Source: Pseudobdellovibrionaceae bacterium
GTDB lineage: Bacteria > Bdellovibrionota > Bdellovibrionia > Bdellovibrionales > UBA1609
DNA: 64,000 nt
Direction of reading: 5' to 3'
Assembly (NCBI GenBank): GCA_947444305.1
Contig: CANEZP010000010.1
Coordinates: 111,143 to 175,142 of the forward strand
In this document: in pieces, positions 9,404 through 17,437 of the stretch
Layout: every line of letters begins with the position of its first letter
How positions within the stretch are numbered: position 1 is the first letter of the stretch
The notes under the pieces: generated by a model
What the model was told of the DNA's origin: nothing
Seen by the model: only the letters and a program-made list of their open reading frames with translations
The model's database searches: none
Translations under genes and position numbers: made by a program

Positions 9404-11598
9404 ACTTTGTTTAACAACCTCAAAGCTTCGGCGACGATTTCGTCACGCGAAGGCAGGCCGGCGGCCGAAGCTTTGCCGAGGGGGATAAAACAATCGTCGG
9501 CCGCGACCACTTTTACGCGTGGGACTTTGACGGATTTTTCAAGCAGGAGGCCGCACATCCATTCGCTCCACGAGCCGGTCTTGCGGCACTCGTCGACGAT
9601 CATGACGTTCGGGCAATTGCCGATCTCGGCGAGCAAGCCTTCTTGATCGATGTCGCTGAGCCAGCGCATATCGATAATTTTCGTGTGCACTCCGTGTTCG
9701 TCGTTCAGAATTTTGGCGGCTTGCCGGGAATAGAAAACGCCGTTGCCGTAGGTGACGATGGTAAATTCATCGCTCGACCCGTGCACGCCGAATTCGCCGA
9801 GCTTAATTTCGCCGGTCTTCGGGAAAGTCGCGGTCATCGCTTTGTCGTTGGCTTCGTGCAAATCGCGGGTCATGTAAAGCGCGATCGGTTCAACGAAGAC
9901 CACCACGCGGCCGCTTTCCCAGGCAAGCTTCGCGCAAGTCCTGAGCATTTGCACGGCGTCCTCGCCGGTCGCGGGGACGGCGACGACCACGCCCGGAATA
10001 TCGCGGAAGACGGCGAGTGAGTTGTCGTTGTGAAAATGCCCGCCAAAACCTTTTTGGTAGGGTAGGCCCGCGATCCGTACGATCATGCCGTTCGTGAATT
10101 GCCCTTGGCTAAAGAACGCGAGCGTCGCGGCTTCACCGCGCAATTGGTCCTCGGCGTTGTGCACGTAGGCCAAGAACTGAATTTCGGGAATCGGCAAAAA
10201 GCCGTTGTGCGCGAAACCGATCGCCGTGCCTAAAATAGTTTGTTCATCGAGTGGCGAATTAAAAACGCGGCGGGGCCCGAACTTTTTGAACAAACCTTCG
10301 GTCACGTTATAAACGCCGCCCTTTTGCGCGACGTCTTCGCCGAAGATAACGGCGCCGGCGTACTGCTTCATGATTTCTTGTAAGCCTAAGTTAATTAACT
10401 TCGCCATGTGCATCGGTTTGTCGAGATCGGCGCCTGCGACTTCGAGCAACTCTTCGTGGGTCGGCTGCGGCGGCGAAACTTTGGGAAACGCGCAGGCGAG
10501 GAGCGACGCGCGTACTTCTTCGCGCTTTAAATATTTGGGCCGCGTTTTCACGTATTCGCCGATCGCGGCCACGCGCGCTTCGATGTCTTTGTACATCTTC
10601 ACGATTTCATCGGCGGTGGAAAGATCGTTCTCTAAAGCGAAGCGCGCGGAATGTAAGAGCGGATCGTTGAACTCCACTTCTTCAATCGTGGGCAGCGTGC
10701 GGTAGGACATTTCAATGTCGTTGCCCGCGTGACCGAGTAGGCGCACCGTCTTCGCGTGCAGGAACACCGGCTTGCGGCGGGTGCGCGCGACGTGTTCGGC
10801 TTCTTTGGCCGCGCGGTAAGTGTCGGTTAAACTTAAGCCGTCGCACAAGATATAGTGCAACCCGGGGCGGTTACCGAACTGCGATTCGAGCCACTGCGAC
10901 GGTGTCGAGACCGAGATGCCGATGCCGTTGTCCTCGCAAATAAATACGATCGGCATGGCCACGTTTTGGTGCGCTACCCAAAGCGCGCTATTCACGCCAC
11001 CGAGCGCGGTCGAATGATTGATCGAAGCGTCGCCGAAGGTGCACATAACGATCGCGTCGCCGGGCATGACGGCCGTGTCGAGTTTCAAATCTTTCGCGCG
11101 ATTGATCGAGAGCGCCGCGCCCATGGCCTTCGGCAAGTGCGAAGCGATCGTGCTCGTTTGCGGCGGCACCATGAGCGGGTGCGAACCGAAGACCTTATGC
11201 CGCCCACCGGCGATCGGATCTTCGCTCGAAGCGACGTAGGAGAGCATGGTGTCGTAAAGCGGATTTGAACCCGGCAACTGTTTGGCCCGCTGGATCATGA
11301 ACGCGCAGGAGCGGTAATGTACGAAAGCCATGTCGGTGCGGCGAAAAGCTTTGCCCCAAACGGCGTTGGCCTCGTGACCCGCGCTGCCGATCGTGTAGTA
11401 GCATTCGTTTTGGTTTTTTAGGATGCGTGCCCGCAAGTCGAGCTGGCGGCTCATGATTTGTGATTCAAACAGGTCCATGAATTCGGCGGCGGTGAGTCCG
11501 GCTTGTTCGAGACTCGTCGCGCTGCGGGCGGGCGGAAACTTTCCCTCGGGCACGAATTTTTGAAAGTTCTGATCAACGACTTCGGCTCGATTGTACAT
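9400..11598 (-). CDS. 2-oxoacid (branched-chain type) dehydrogenase E1, fused alpha and beta subunits
   Basis: 732 residues if translation starts at ATG 11596-11598 (MYNRAEVVDQ); a longer frame upstream has no family support. Residues about 20-370 are the alpha part with the thiamine-diphosphate motif beginning GDASINHSTALGG and ending ICEDNGIG. Residues about 400-732 are the beta part (IFGEDVAQKGGVYNVTEGL, GHFHNDNSLA). The family decarboxylates branched-chain 2-oxoacids and passes the acyl group to lipoyl-E2, which is not in this window. It is coupled to the downstream acyltransferase and divergent from an acyl-CoA dehydrogenase, suggesting a link between amino-acid breakdown and acyl-chain supply. 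Confidence 0.88.
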   Translation of the reverse strand: MYNRAEVVDQNFQKFVPEGKFPPARSATSLEQAGLTAAEFMDLFESQIMSRQLDLRARILKNQNECYYTIGSAGHEANAVWGKAFRRTDMAFVHYRSCAFMIQRAKQLPGSNPLYDTMLSYVASSEDPIAGGRHKVFGSHPLMVPPQTSTIASHLPKAMGAALSINRAKDLKLDTAVMPGDAIVMCTFGDASINHSTALGGVNSALWVAHQNVAMPIVFICEDNGIGISVSTPSQWLESQFGNRPGLHYILCDGLSLTDTYRAAKEAEHVARTRRKPVFLHAKTVRLLGHAGNDIEMSYRTLPTIEEVEFNDPLLHSARFALENDLSTADEIVKMYKDIEARVAAIGEYVKTRPKYLKREEVRASLLACAFPKVSPPQPTHEELLEVAGADLDKPMHMAKLINLGLQEIMKQYAGAVIFGEDVAQKGGVYNVTEGLFKKFGPRRVFNSPLDEQTILGTAIGFAHNGFLPIPEIQFLAYVHNAEDQLRGEAATLAFFSQGQFTNGMIVRIAGLPYQKGFGGHFHNDNSLAVFRDIPGVVVAVPATGEDAVQMLRTCAKLAWESGRVVVFVEPIALYMTRDLHEANDKAMTATFPKTGEIKLGEFGVHGSSDEFTIVTYGNGVFYSRQAAKILNDEHGVHTKIIDMRWLSDIDQEGLLAEIGNCPNVMIVDECRKTGSWSEWMCGLLLEKSVKVPRVKVVAADDCFIPLGKASAAGLPSRDEIVAEALRLLNKV

Positions 11599-11712
11599 AG
11601 AGGAATAACTTACTCCGCGGTGATTCACCCGATCAATCCAAACTTTGGCCGGGGCCTGAAAAGGTCCGGGGCATGCGCGCGAAAGCACGTCCTAATCTAG
11701 GTGGGGGTCACA

Positions 11713-11727
11713 TTGTCCCGTGGACAA
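11713..11727. promoter_or_regulatory. Dyad in divergent promoter region
   Basis: TTGTCC-CGT-GGACAA, six-base arms with a 3-nt spacer. It lies in the roughly 160 bp between the divergent E1 gene (start 11598) and the acyl-CoA dehydrogenase gene (start 11756). It is placed well for a regulator acting on both, but this is inference from position only. Confidence 0.3.
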
Positions 11728-11755
11728 GGCTCGAAGGACTCTGTTAAAAATAAAC

Positions 11756-12925
11756 ATGCAAAATTACGAATCACTGAACTACATGGAAGAAGACGGGCTT
11801 TTCACCAGCGAAGAGTTAATGATTCGCGACTCGGTACGCGACTTCGTGTCCGAAGAGATTATCCCGACCTTACAAGAAGCCAACCGCGACGAGAAATTCC
11901 CGATGCACCTCATCCCGCGTTTTGCCGAGATGGGTCTGCTTGGTTCGACTATTCAGGGTTACGGCGCGGCGGGCCTTGGTCACGTCGCTTACGGTTTAGT
12001 CATGGCCGAACTCGAACGCGGCGATTCGGGTATCCGCTCATTTTGCTCGGTTCAGGGCGCGCTCGTCATGTACCCGATTTACGCTTACGGATCTGAAGAA
12101 CAAAAGAATAAATATTTACCTAAACTCGCCGCGGGCGAAATGGTCGGCTGCTTTGGCTTGACCGAACCCGACGCCGGTTCAAACCCCGGTTCGATGCGCA
12201 CCAAGGCCGAAAAAGTCGCCGGGGGTTACAAACTCAACGGCAATAAGATGTGGATCACGAACGGTTGCATCAGCGACGTCGCGATTGTCTGGGCGAAGTT
12301 AGACGGCGTCGTTCGCGGTTTCATCGTCGACAAAGGTACGCCGGGTTTCACGACTTCGACCATGAAGGGCAAGTTCTCGCTTCGCGTGTCGGTCACTTCC
12401 GAATTGCATTTACAAAACTGCGTCGTCCCGGCCGAGAATTTGTTGCCTAAGGTTGAAGGCCTTAAGGGCCCGCTGGGTTGCTTAACCCAGGCCCGCTACG
12501 GGATCGGGTGGGGCGTGCTCGGCGCGGCCAACGCTTGCTACCACACGGCGCTGACCTATTCAAAAGAGCGCGTGATCTTCGAAGGCAAATCGCTTTCCGA
12601 TTACCAGTTGGCGCAAGCGAAGCTCGTCAAAATGGTTCAAGAAATCACCAAGGGTAAATTGCTGGCGCTCCAGGCCGGACGCACGAAGGAAGCCGGCAAG
12701 TTGATGCCGCATCACGTGTCTTTACTGAAGATGAACAATTGCCGTATCGCGCTCGATACCGCGCGCGAAGCTCGCGACATGCTCGGTGGTAACGGGATCA
12801 TCGATGAATATCCCGTCATCCGTCACATGATGAATCTCGAGACGGTGAATACCTACGAAGGCACCGAAGACATTCATCGCTTGGTGATCGGCCAGCACAT
12901 CACCGGCAAGGCCGCGTTCCGCTAA
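11756..12925 (+). CDS. gcdH: Acyl-CoA dehydrogenase, glutaryl-CoA dehydrogenase type
   Basis: 389 residues from ATG 11756 (MQNYESLNYM); a GTG at 11720 would add 12 residues and neither start has an ideal ribosome-binding site. The FAD-binding block is GCFGLTEPDAGSNPG. The catalytic glutamate is Glu368 in TYEGTEDIHRL, and ARYGIGWG is the block that marks glutaryl-CoA dehydrogenases. The family oxidises and decarboxylates glutaryl-CoA to crotonyl-CoA in lysine and tryptophan breakdown, passing electrons to ETF. The glutaryl specificity is family knowledge plus motif. It is divergent from the E1-acyltransferase operon. Confidence 0.88.
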   Translation: MQNYESLNYMEEDGLFTSEELMIRDSVRDFVSEEIIPTLQEANRDEKFPMHLIPRFAEMGLLGSTIQGYGAAGLGHVAYGLVMAELERGDSGIRSFCSVQGALVMYPIYAYGSEEQKNKYLPKLAAGEMVGCFGLTEPDAGSNPGSMRTKAEKVAGGYKLNGNKMWITNGCISDVAIVWAKLDGVVRGFIVDKGTPGFTTSTMKGKFSLRVSVTSELHLQNCVVPAENLLPKVEGLKGPLGCLTQARYGIGWGVLGAANACYHTALTYSKERVIFEGKSLSDYQLAQAKLVKMVQEITKGKLLALQAGRTKEAGKLMPHHVSLLKMNNCRIALDTAREARDMLGGNGIIDEYPVIRHMMNLETVNTYEGTEDIHRLVIGQHITGKAAFR

Positions 12926-12928
12926 AAC

Positions 12929-12946
12929 GCGCGGGCGCGCCCGCGC
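12929..12946. terminator. GC-only 18-nt palindrome after acyl-CoA dehydrogenase
   Basis: GCGCGGGCG followed directly by its reverse complement, starting 4 nt after the stop codon. It would form a very stable hairpin but has no T-run, so it may act as an mRNA 3' stabiliser or a weak terminator rather than a classical one. Confidence 0.45.
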
Positions 12947-13034
12947 CCGTGACTCGTTGTTTAAATTCTGGAAAAGAGACGGTGCGTAAAGATGGACTTA
13001 GAAGAGTTCATCTTACTCTTTGAAAACGTCCGGC

Positions 13035-13673
13035 TTACAAAACCTTTAAAACATTCGAATGGATTTTTTGTAATCGCGAGATTTCTTGGTGGCCATGGTC
13101 CACCAAGATAACGTCGATGCCCAAGGCTTTGCCGACTTCGAGATCGTGATCGGTGTCGCCGATCAAAACCGTTTTTGAGAGCGGCAGCTTCACGCGTTCG
13201 ATCAATTCTTGGCCGCGCGCGACTTTCGAGCCCGCCATTTTGTCGGCGATGCCCATGACGTGATGGAAGTACGGATCGACTTTGAATTGCGCGACCGAAC
13301 CGAGCAACAAGTTGTGCTCACTCGCCGAAAGTAGCGACTGCGTCTTACCGGAGGCGTGGACGTGGGCAAGGGTCTCGATCGCACCCGGCCAGAGGCCGCA
13401 AGTGTGCAAGTCGTCGTGAAAATACTTGTTGAAGCGTTCGCATAATCCGGCGAAGTAGGCCGGTTCGGTATTAAATCCAAGTTGTTTATAGTAGTTTAAA
13501 ACCGGGAAACCAAAAACCCGCTTGTACTCGGCGGCGTCAAGCGTCGGAAGACTCTCCTCACTGAGGAGCCGGTTAACCACTCTTACTGCGTGATCGACGT
13601 CGCTGAGGAGTGTTCCGTTCCAGTCCCAAATGACATGAACTTTATCTTCAATGTACGGATGCAGCGCTTTCAT
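13035..13673 (-). CDS. HAD-superfamily hydrolase, phosphoglycolate-phosphatase-like
   Basis: 212 residues from ATG 13671-13673, selected because GGAGGT lies directly upstream and the HAD motif then falls at the N-terminus. Motif I is DWNGTLL (Asp17 nucleophile, with Asn in the second Asp position, as in some members), the Lys/Arg block follows, and motif IV is LIGDTDHDLEVGKALGID. A helical cap sits between. It probably dephosphorylates a small phosphate ester; the substrate is not readable. Its start lies inside the end of the upstream NlpC/P60-like gene (26 bp overlap), so the two are cotranscribed. Confidence 0.85.
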   Translation of the reverse strand: MKALHPYIEDKVHVIWDWNGTLLSDVDHAVRVVNRLLSEESLPTLDAAEYKRVFGFPVLNYYKQLGFNTEPAYFAGLCERFNKYFHDDLHTCGLWPGAIETLAHVHASGKTQSLLSASEHNLLLGSVAQFKVDPYFHHVMGIADKMAGSKVARGQELIERVKLPLSKTVLIGDTDHDLEVGKALGIDVILVDHGHQEISRLQKIHSNVLKVL

Positions 13674-14196
13674 TGACCTCCAATTCGTGCTGGCAGGGAA
13701 TGGCTTTGAAGCCTCGTTGTAAAAGCTCATGAAACAATTTGTCCGGTGACAGACCGGGCTTGCCCAGGGGCTTGCGGTAATGGTCTTTCCAAATTGCGCT
13801 CGCAAACGACATGCGCTGCGGTGGAACGCCGAGGACTTGGGCCACGAGCCGAGAGCAATAGTTTGAATGAGGACTGTCCCACGTGTAGCCGAAGTCGAAG
13901 GGCTTTCCGAGCCACTGCTTTACGAATTCATCGCTTGGCTCAGGGTAATCTTTGTTTTCGAGCACCAAGAAAACATCGCCGTAGGGCCGGATATCGTCGA
14001 CGAGCGTGACTCCGCCCTGGCTGTGCGCCTGCAACCACATGCCTTTGTACCGAATTGCGACGTGAAAAAAGCTGCCCCGGGGTTCCAGCTCGACGGGCTT
14101 GCCGTCTTTGTGCAACTCAATGAAGACCACGCGCGCGGCGAGAGCCGGCACGCACAAAAACGTGAGCAGTATTAAGCAGATTATCCGATGCAGCAT
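13648..14196 (-). CDS. Secreted NlpC/P60-like (YiiX-type) cysteine hydrolase
   Basis: 182 residues from ATG 14194-14196, chosen because it opens a clean signal peptide (MLHRIICLILLTFLCVPALA). The mature protein shows the permuted papain-like pattern of the YiiX/YebB group: His45 in FFHVAIRYKGMWLQAH before Cys114 in SNYCSRLVAQVLG. The family is thought to cut amide or acyl bonds in peptidoglycan or lipids; the target is unknown here. It is in one unit with the HAD gene downstream and is divergent from the REC-HPt gene. Confidence 0.65.
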   Translation of the reverse strand: MLHRIICLILLTFLCVPALAARVVFIELHKDGKPVELEPRGSFFHVAIRYKGMWLQAHSQGGVTLVDDIRPYGDVFLVLENKDYPEPSDEFVKQWLGKPFDFGYTWDSPHSNYCSRLVAQVLGVPPQRMSFASAIWKDHYRKPLGKPGLSPDKLFHELLQRGFKAIPCQHELEVNESAASVH

Positions 14197-14263
14197 TGGA
14201 GAGCCTTTGTCTCCGAAGCCGCGGGTCCAGTCCAGCATTTTTCCGTTTAGAATGACCGGCTTC

Positions 14264-15052
14264 ATGTCGATAAATACGCATATGGAATCACGCGCGACCA
14301 TTCTTGTAGTTGATGATGACAATGTTTCACTCAGCCTGCTGTGCAAGCTGGTCGAGAAGCTCGATTACAACGTGCTCCAGGCCCAGAACGGAATCCAGGC
14401 GCGCGCGATCTTGAATCAACACGCCGTCGACCTGGTCATCGCCGATTACGACATGCCCGATATGGACGGTCTTGAGTTGCTCCGCTTCGTGAAGGGTGCG
14501 TTCCCGCGCCTGCCTTATATTCTGGTCACCGCGTATTCCAACGTGAAGGTGATCCGGGAAGCTTGGGCCAACGGCGCTTTCGATTTTTTCCAGAAGCCGG
14601 TGTTCGTCGACCGTTTGAATCAAACCATCCGCCTGGCGGTTGAGTACGGGCATTTGTCCATCGCCCGCCGTAAGTTCCCCAAGATGGAAGAGCTGCAGCC
14701 CGATCCCGATATGTTAAACATCGGCGTCGTGCGTGAACTGGCCGTGGCCTTAGAGCGCGAAGATCTTCTTCGTATCGTTGAAGAATACGAAATTCACGCG
14801 CGCATCGAGCTCGAACAGATCTTTCGTTACAACATGGTCAAAAACCAAGATCAGGTAAGAAGCATCGCCCACCGTTTAGCGGGCACTTCGATCAATTTAG
14901 GTTTGGTCAAACTGGCCGAAGAGTTACGCACGATCGAAGCGCACCCCGAACCGCGCATCAATAGCCCGATCCAACTCGAGCAGCTGCTCGAGAAATCGAT
15001 TTACTGGCTGAAACATTTCCTGACGCAAATCTTCCAGGACGTCGCGAGCTAG
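14264..15052 (+). CDS. Response regulator receiver fused to HPt domain
   Basis: 262 residues (start 14264, or 14282 for MESRATILVV). The receiver domain at residues about 8-130 has the acidic pocket VVDDDN, phospho-acceptor Asp61 in VIADYDMPDMDG, the Thr in YILVTAYS and Lys in FFQKPV. Residues about 150-255 are helical, with His203 in SIAHRLAGTSINLG matching the HPt consensus around the phosphorylated histidine. A protein with REC and HPt but no output or kinase domain acts as a phosphorelay intermediate. No partner kinase is nearby. It ends overlapping the convergent methyltransferase gene by 4 bp. Confidence 0.85.
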   Translation: MSINTHMESRATILVVDDDNVSLSLLCKLVEKLDYNVLQAQNGIQARAILNQHAVDLVIADYDMPDMDGLELLRFVKGAFPRLPYILVTAYSNVKVIREAWANGAFDFFQKPVFVDRLNQTIRLAVEYGHLSIARRKFPKMEELQPDPDMLNIGVVRELAVALEREDLLRIVEEYEIHARIELEQIFRYNMVKNQDQVRSIAHRLAGTSINLGLVKLAEELRTIEAHPEPRINSPIQLEQLLEKSIYWLKHFLTQIFQDVAS

Positions 15053-15777
15053 AAGCGGGTCGCCAGCGTGCAACCGCGCTTGCCGCGGAAGCTCGGGCGA
15101 TCAACCAATGTGAAATTCAAACTTTTGAGTACGCGTTTTAGCGCGCCGGTTTGCGCGTAGGTGCAAAGCAGCGCGCGCGGCGCAAGCATCGGTTCTAGAT
15201 CGCGGCGCAGCTGCTCCTCTTGCCAAAGCTCGGGCGACATCTTGTTGCTAAAGGCATCGTAGAAGATTACGCCGGCGTTCGCCACGAGGCTCGCCTCTTC
15301 CGGAAACAACTTGAGGACCTTCAACTCGCCGCTTTCGAGTGCCGTGCGCGCGCGGGTTTTTAGGCCGGTAATGCCGAAATGGGCCTCGGTTCGCGTGCAA
15401 ATATCCTCCATTATTTTTGTATATTCAGGAGTTGCCTGCGTCGCCCCCGGTTCACCGGCCCCGGCCCAGCGAACGAACTGTTCGCGCAAAACCGGTAAGG
15501 CTTCGAAACTCCAGATCGTGCCGGTCATCCCGCGCTTGATGAATTCCGCCAGGCAGATCAGCTCATTGTAGGCCAGACCGAGTCCGACCGAAATCACCGC
15601 CGGCGGGACACCCGCGTCGAGTGCCGTCGTCAAACCACGGTGGTAAATGTACAAAGATTCGCTAAAAGCGCCCGCGGAGTGGTGCATCTTTTCGATGTAG
15701 CCGTCGTCACGGGCGAAGGTGAGGGTAGGGCTGCCGTCCCCGGTGACAAAAACTTCTAGATTTGCGTCCATATCCAT
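15049..15777 (-). CDS. MnmC/MnmD-like tRNA-modifying methyltransferase
   Basis: 242 residues from ATG 15775-15777 (a TTG two codons earlier is possible). The SAM-binding region is PAVISVGLGLAYNELICL. VIFYDAFSNKMSPELWQEE and LCTYAQTGALKRVLKSLNF correspond to the MnmC-N/DUF752 motifs 'YDAFSP..PELW' and 'TYsaaG.VRR.L'. The family methylates 5-aminomethyluridine derivatives at the tRNA wobble base. The FAD oxidase half of E. coli MnmC is absent, as in stand-alone MnmD. The tRNA role is family knowledge; this member is somewhat divergent at its N-terminus. Confidence 0.78.
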   Translation of the reverse strand: MDMDANLEVFVTGDGSPTLTFARDDGYIEKMHHSAGAFSESLYIYHRGLTTALDAGVPPAVISVGLGLAYNELICLAEFIKRGMTGTIWSFEALPVLREQFVRWAGAGEPGATQATPEYTKIMEDICTRTEAHFGITGLKTRARTALESGELKVLKLFPEEASLVANAGVIFYDAFSNKMSPELWQEEQLRRDLEPMLAPRALLCTYAQTGALKRVLKSLNFTLVDRPSFRGKRGCTLATRF

Positions 15778-15813
15778 TGTCAAAACGCTTAGATCATTTT
15801 AATCGATCAGTCT

Positions 15814-16740
15814 ATGCCCGAGCTACCCATTCCCTATTATCCGATCAGCCGATTTTACAAAGAACGCTTCGGTACGAAGGTTCACAAGATTTCCGTCGCC
15901 ACGGCCGAAACTTGCCCGAACCGTGAGGGCATACGCGGGATGAAGACGTGCAACTTCTGTGACCAGTGGGGCTCGGCCGCGTACTCCAAAAATTTAGAGA
16001 AGCCGCTTAGCCAGCAGATCGACGAAGTCAAAAAGATCGTGGCCGAAAAACGCCGGGCGGAGAAATTTTTAATCTACTTCCAAGCGTACACCACGACATT
16101 TTCACGCGTGTCCAAGTTGCGCGAGCAATTTGAACTCGCGTTGAGCTACCCCGACATCGTCGGCATCGTCGTGGGCACGCGGCCCGATTGTATCTCCGCG
16201 TCCTTTTTAGAAACGTGCAACGAGATGGCTAAGCGAACGTTCATGTCGGTGGAACTCGGCGTGCAGTCGTTCGACAACCCGACGCTCGAGTGGATGCGCC
16301 GGGGCCACACGGGTGAGGAGTCGATCAAAGCGATACATAAGATTTCATCCGCTTGTCCCGACGTGAACTTAGGCGTGCACTTAATTTTCGGTAACCCGAA
16401 CGAGACCGAAGAAATGGTGATCGAGACCGCGCGCAAAATTAATTCACTACCGGTGCACAACGTGAAGTTGCACCACATGCACGTTCTAAAAAATACCGCG
16501 CTCGCCGACGAGTACGCCGCCGGCGGCTTTGCGCCGATGGAACAACAAAAGTACTTCCATCACTGCATGGTCTTCTTGCAGCACCTGCGCGCCGATATTC
16601 CCGTGCACCGCTTGGCCGCGTTTTCGTCCCGCTGGGACGAGTTGGTCGCGCCGGCGTGGACGTCGTTCAAGATGGAAATGTACCAAGGAATGTTGTCGTA
16701 CATGCGCGACCGGCAAGCCACGCAAGGGCAACATGCTTAA
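15814..16740 (+). CDS. Radical SAM protein, YhcC/TIGR01212 family
   Basis: 308 residues. The [4Fe-4S] ligands are in ETCPNREGIRGMKTCNFCDQ, the long C-x11-C-x2-C spacing typical of the YhcC family instead of C-x3-C-x2-C. Further family blocks are IYFQAYTTTF, VGTRPDC, ELGVQSFDNPTLEWM and LGVHLIFGNP. The biochemical role of this family is not settled. Its stop codon overlaps the next gene by 8 bp, linking it to a lipoprotein gene. Confidence 0.9.
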   Translation: MPELPIPYYPISRFYKERFGTKVHKISVATAETCPNREGIRGMKTCNFCDQWGSAAYSKNLEKPLSQQIDEVKKIVAEKRRAEKFLIYFQAYTTTFSRVSKLREQFELALSYPDIVGIVVGTRPDCISASFLETCNEMAKRTFMSVELGVQSFDNPTLEWMRRGHTGEESIKAIHKISSACPDVNLGVHLIFGNPNETEEMVIETARKINSLPVHNVKLHHMHVLKNTALADEYAAGGFAPMEQQKYFHHCMVFLQHLRADIPVHRLAAFSSRWDELVAPAWTSFKMEMYQGMLSYMRDRQATQGQHA

Positions 16741-17437
16741 GCGCGCGCTTTTTGTTTTCGTTTTTCTTACCGGCTGCCAGACGGCCCAACAAAAAAGTGA
16801 ACGGCTCGTGAACGAACGGGCCGCCCAGCTTCAGCACCTATCGAGCTGGCCGTCCACCTGGTGTCAGATCGAGACGGAGCTGACCGAACCGGCCAAGGCC
16901 CGCTATGAACAAATGTTTCCGTTCGAAACCGCGCCCGAACTAACCTACGCGTGGCGATCCCGCGAGAGCACTTGCGAAATCACGCCGTTGGTGCCGGGCG
17001 AGACCGCGAAAAGCCACCAAGCGTTTTTGGAAACGGCGATGTGTTTGCTCATGCAGGTGCATTACTTGAACTCACCGTTCGACGAATTAAACTTAGCCGG
17101 GCCGGGGGTTGAGCCGGTGGGCGAGTATACGCACATCAAAGCGGGGGATAAACCTGAGCTCGGCATATTCTTGCCGCGCGATTCGGTCACGGTCGAAACG
17201 CGCACCAAGAGCCGGGGCGTGTTGCGCGCCTTGTACGAAGAACGGCAAGGTCAACTTCTGCCTAAACGTTTGCAACAAGACCGCGGCGGCACCGTCTTCG
17301 TCGTTGAAGATATCGAGTATGATGACACCGCCCGCGCGGGCGCGCGGCCGATGCTTAAGTCTTTTTGGATCGCGGTCGGAGCGGGCACGCCGCTTCGTCA
17401 TTCAAAGGCGATCGTGCGCGATTGCCGGCCTCTTTAG
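16733..17437 (+). CDS. Lipoprotein of unknown function
   Basis: 234 residues. Start ATG 16733 inside the end of the radical SAM gene opens MLKRALFVFVFLTGC, a short lipoprotein signal with Cys15. The mature part is mixed helix and strand with two cysteine pairs (TWCQ, TCEI and others) and no known motif. It is translated probably by coupling with the radical SAM gene. It ends 4 bp into the convergent Rsm22-like gene. Confidence 0.65.
   Translation: MLKRALFVFVFLTGCQTAQQKSERLVNERAAQLQHLSSWPSTWCQIETELTEPAKARYEQMFPFETAPELTYAWRSRESTCEITPLVPGETAKSHQAFLETAMCLLMQVHYLNSPFDELNLAGPGVEPVGEYTHIKAGDKPELGIFLPRDSVTVETRTKSRGVLRALYEERQGQLLPKRLQQDRGGTVFVVEDIEYDDTARAGARPMLKSFWIAVGAGTPLRHSKAIVRDCRPL

Noticed and set aside
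12957..12980. Shared sequence TTTAAATTC..GAAAAGA with 34412 as a promoter family
   Set aside because: Only two loose copies, with different neighbours; too weak to call.
12990..13109. 39-codon frame starting MDLEEFILLFENV
   Set aside because: Mostly inside the convergent HAD gene on the other strand, with no ribosome-binding site; likely chance.
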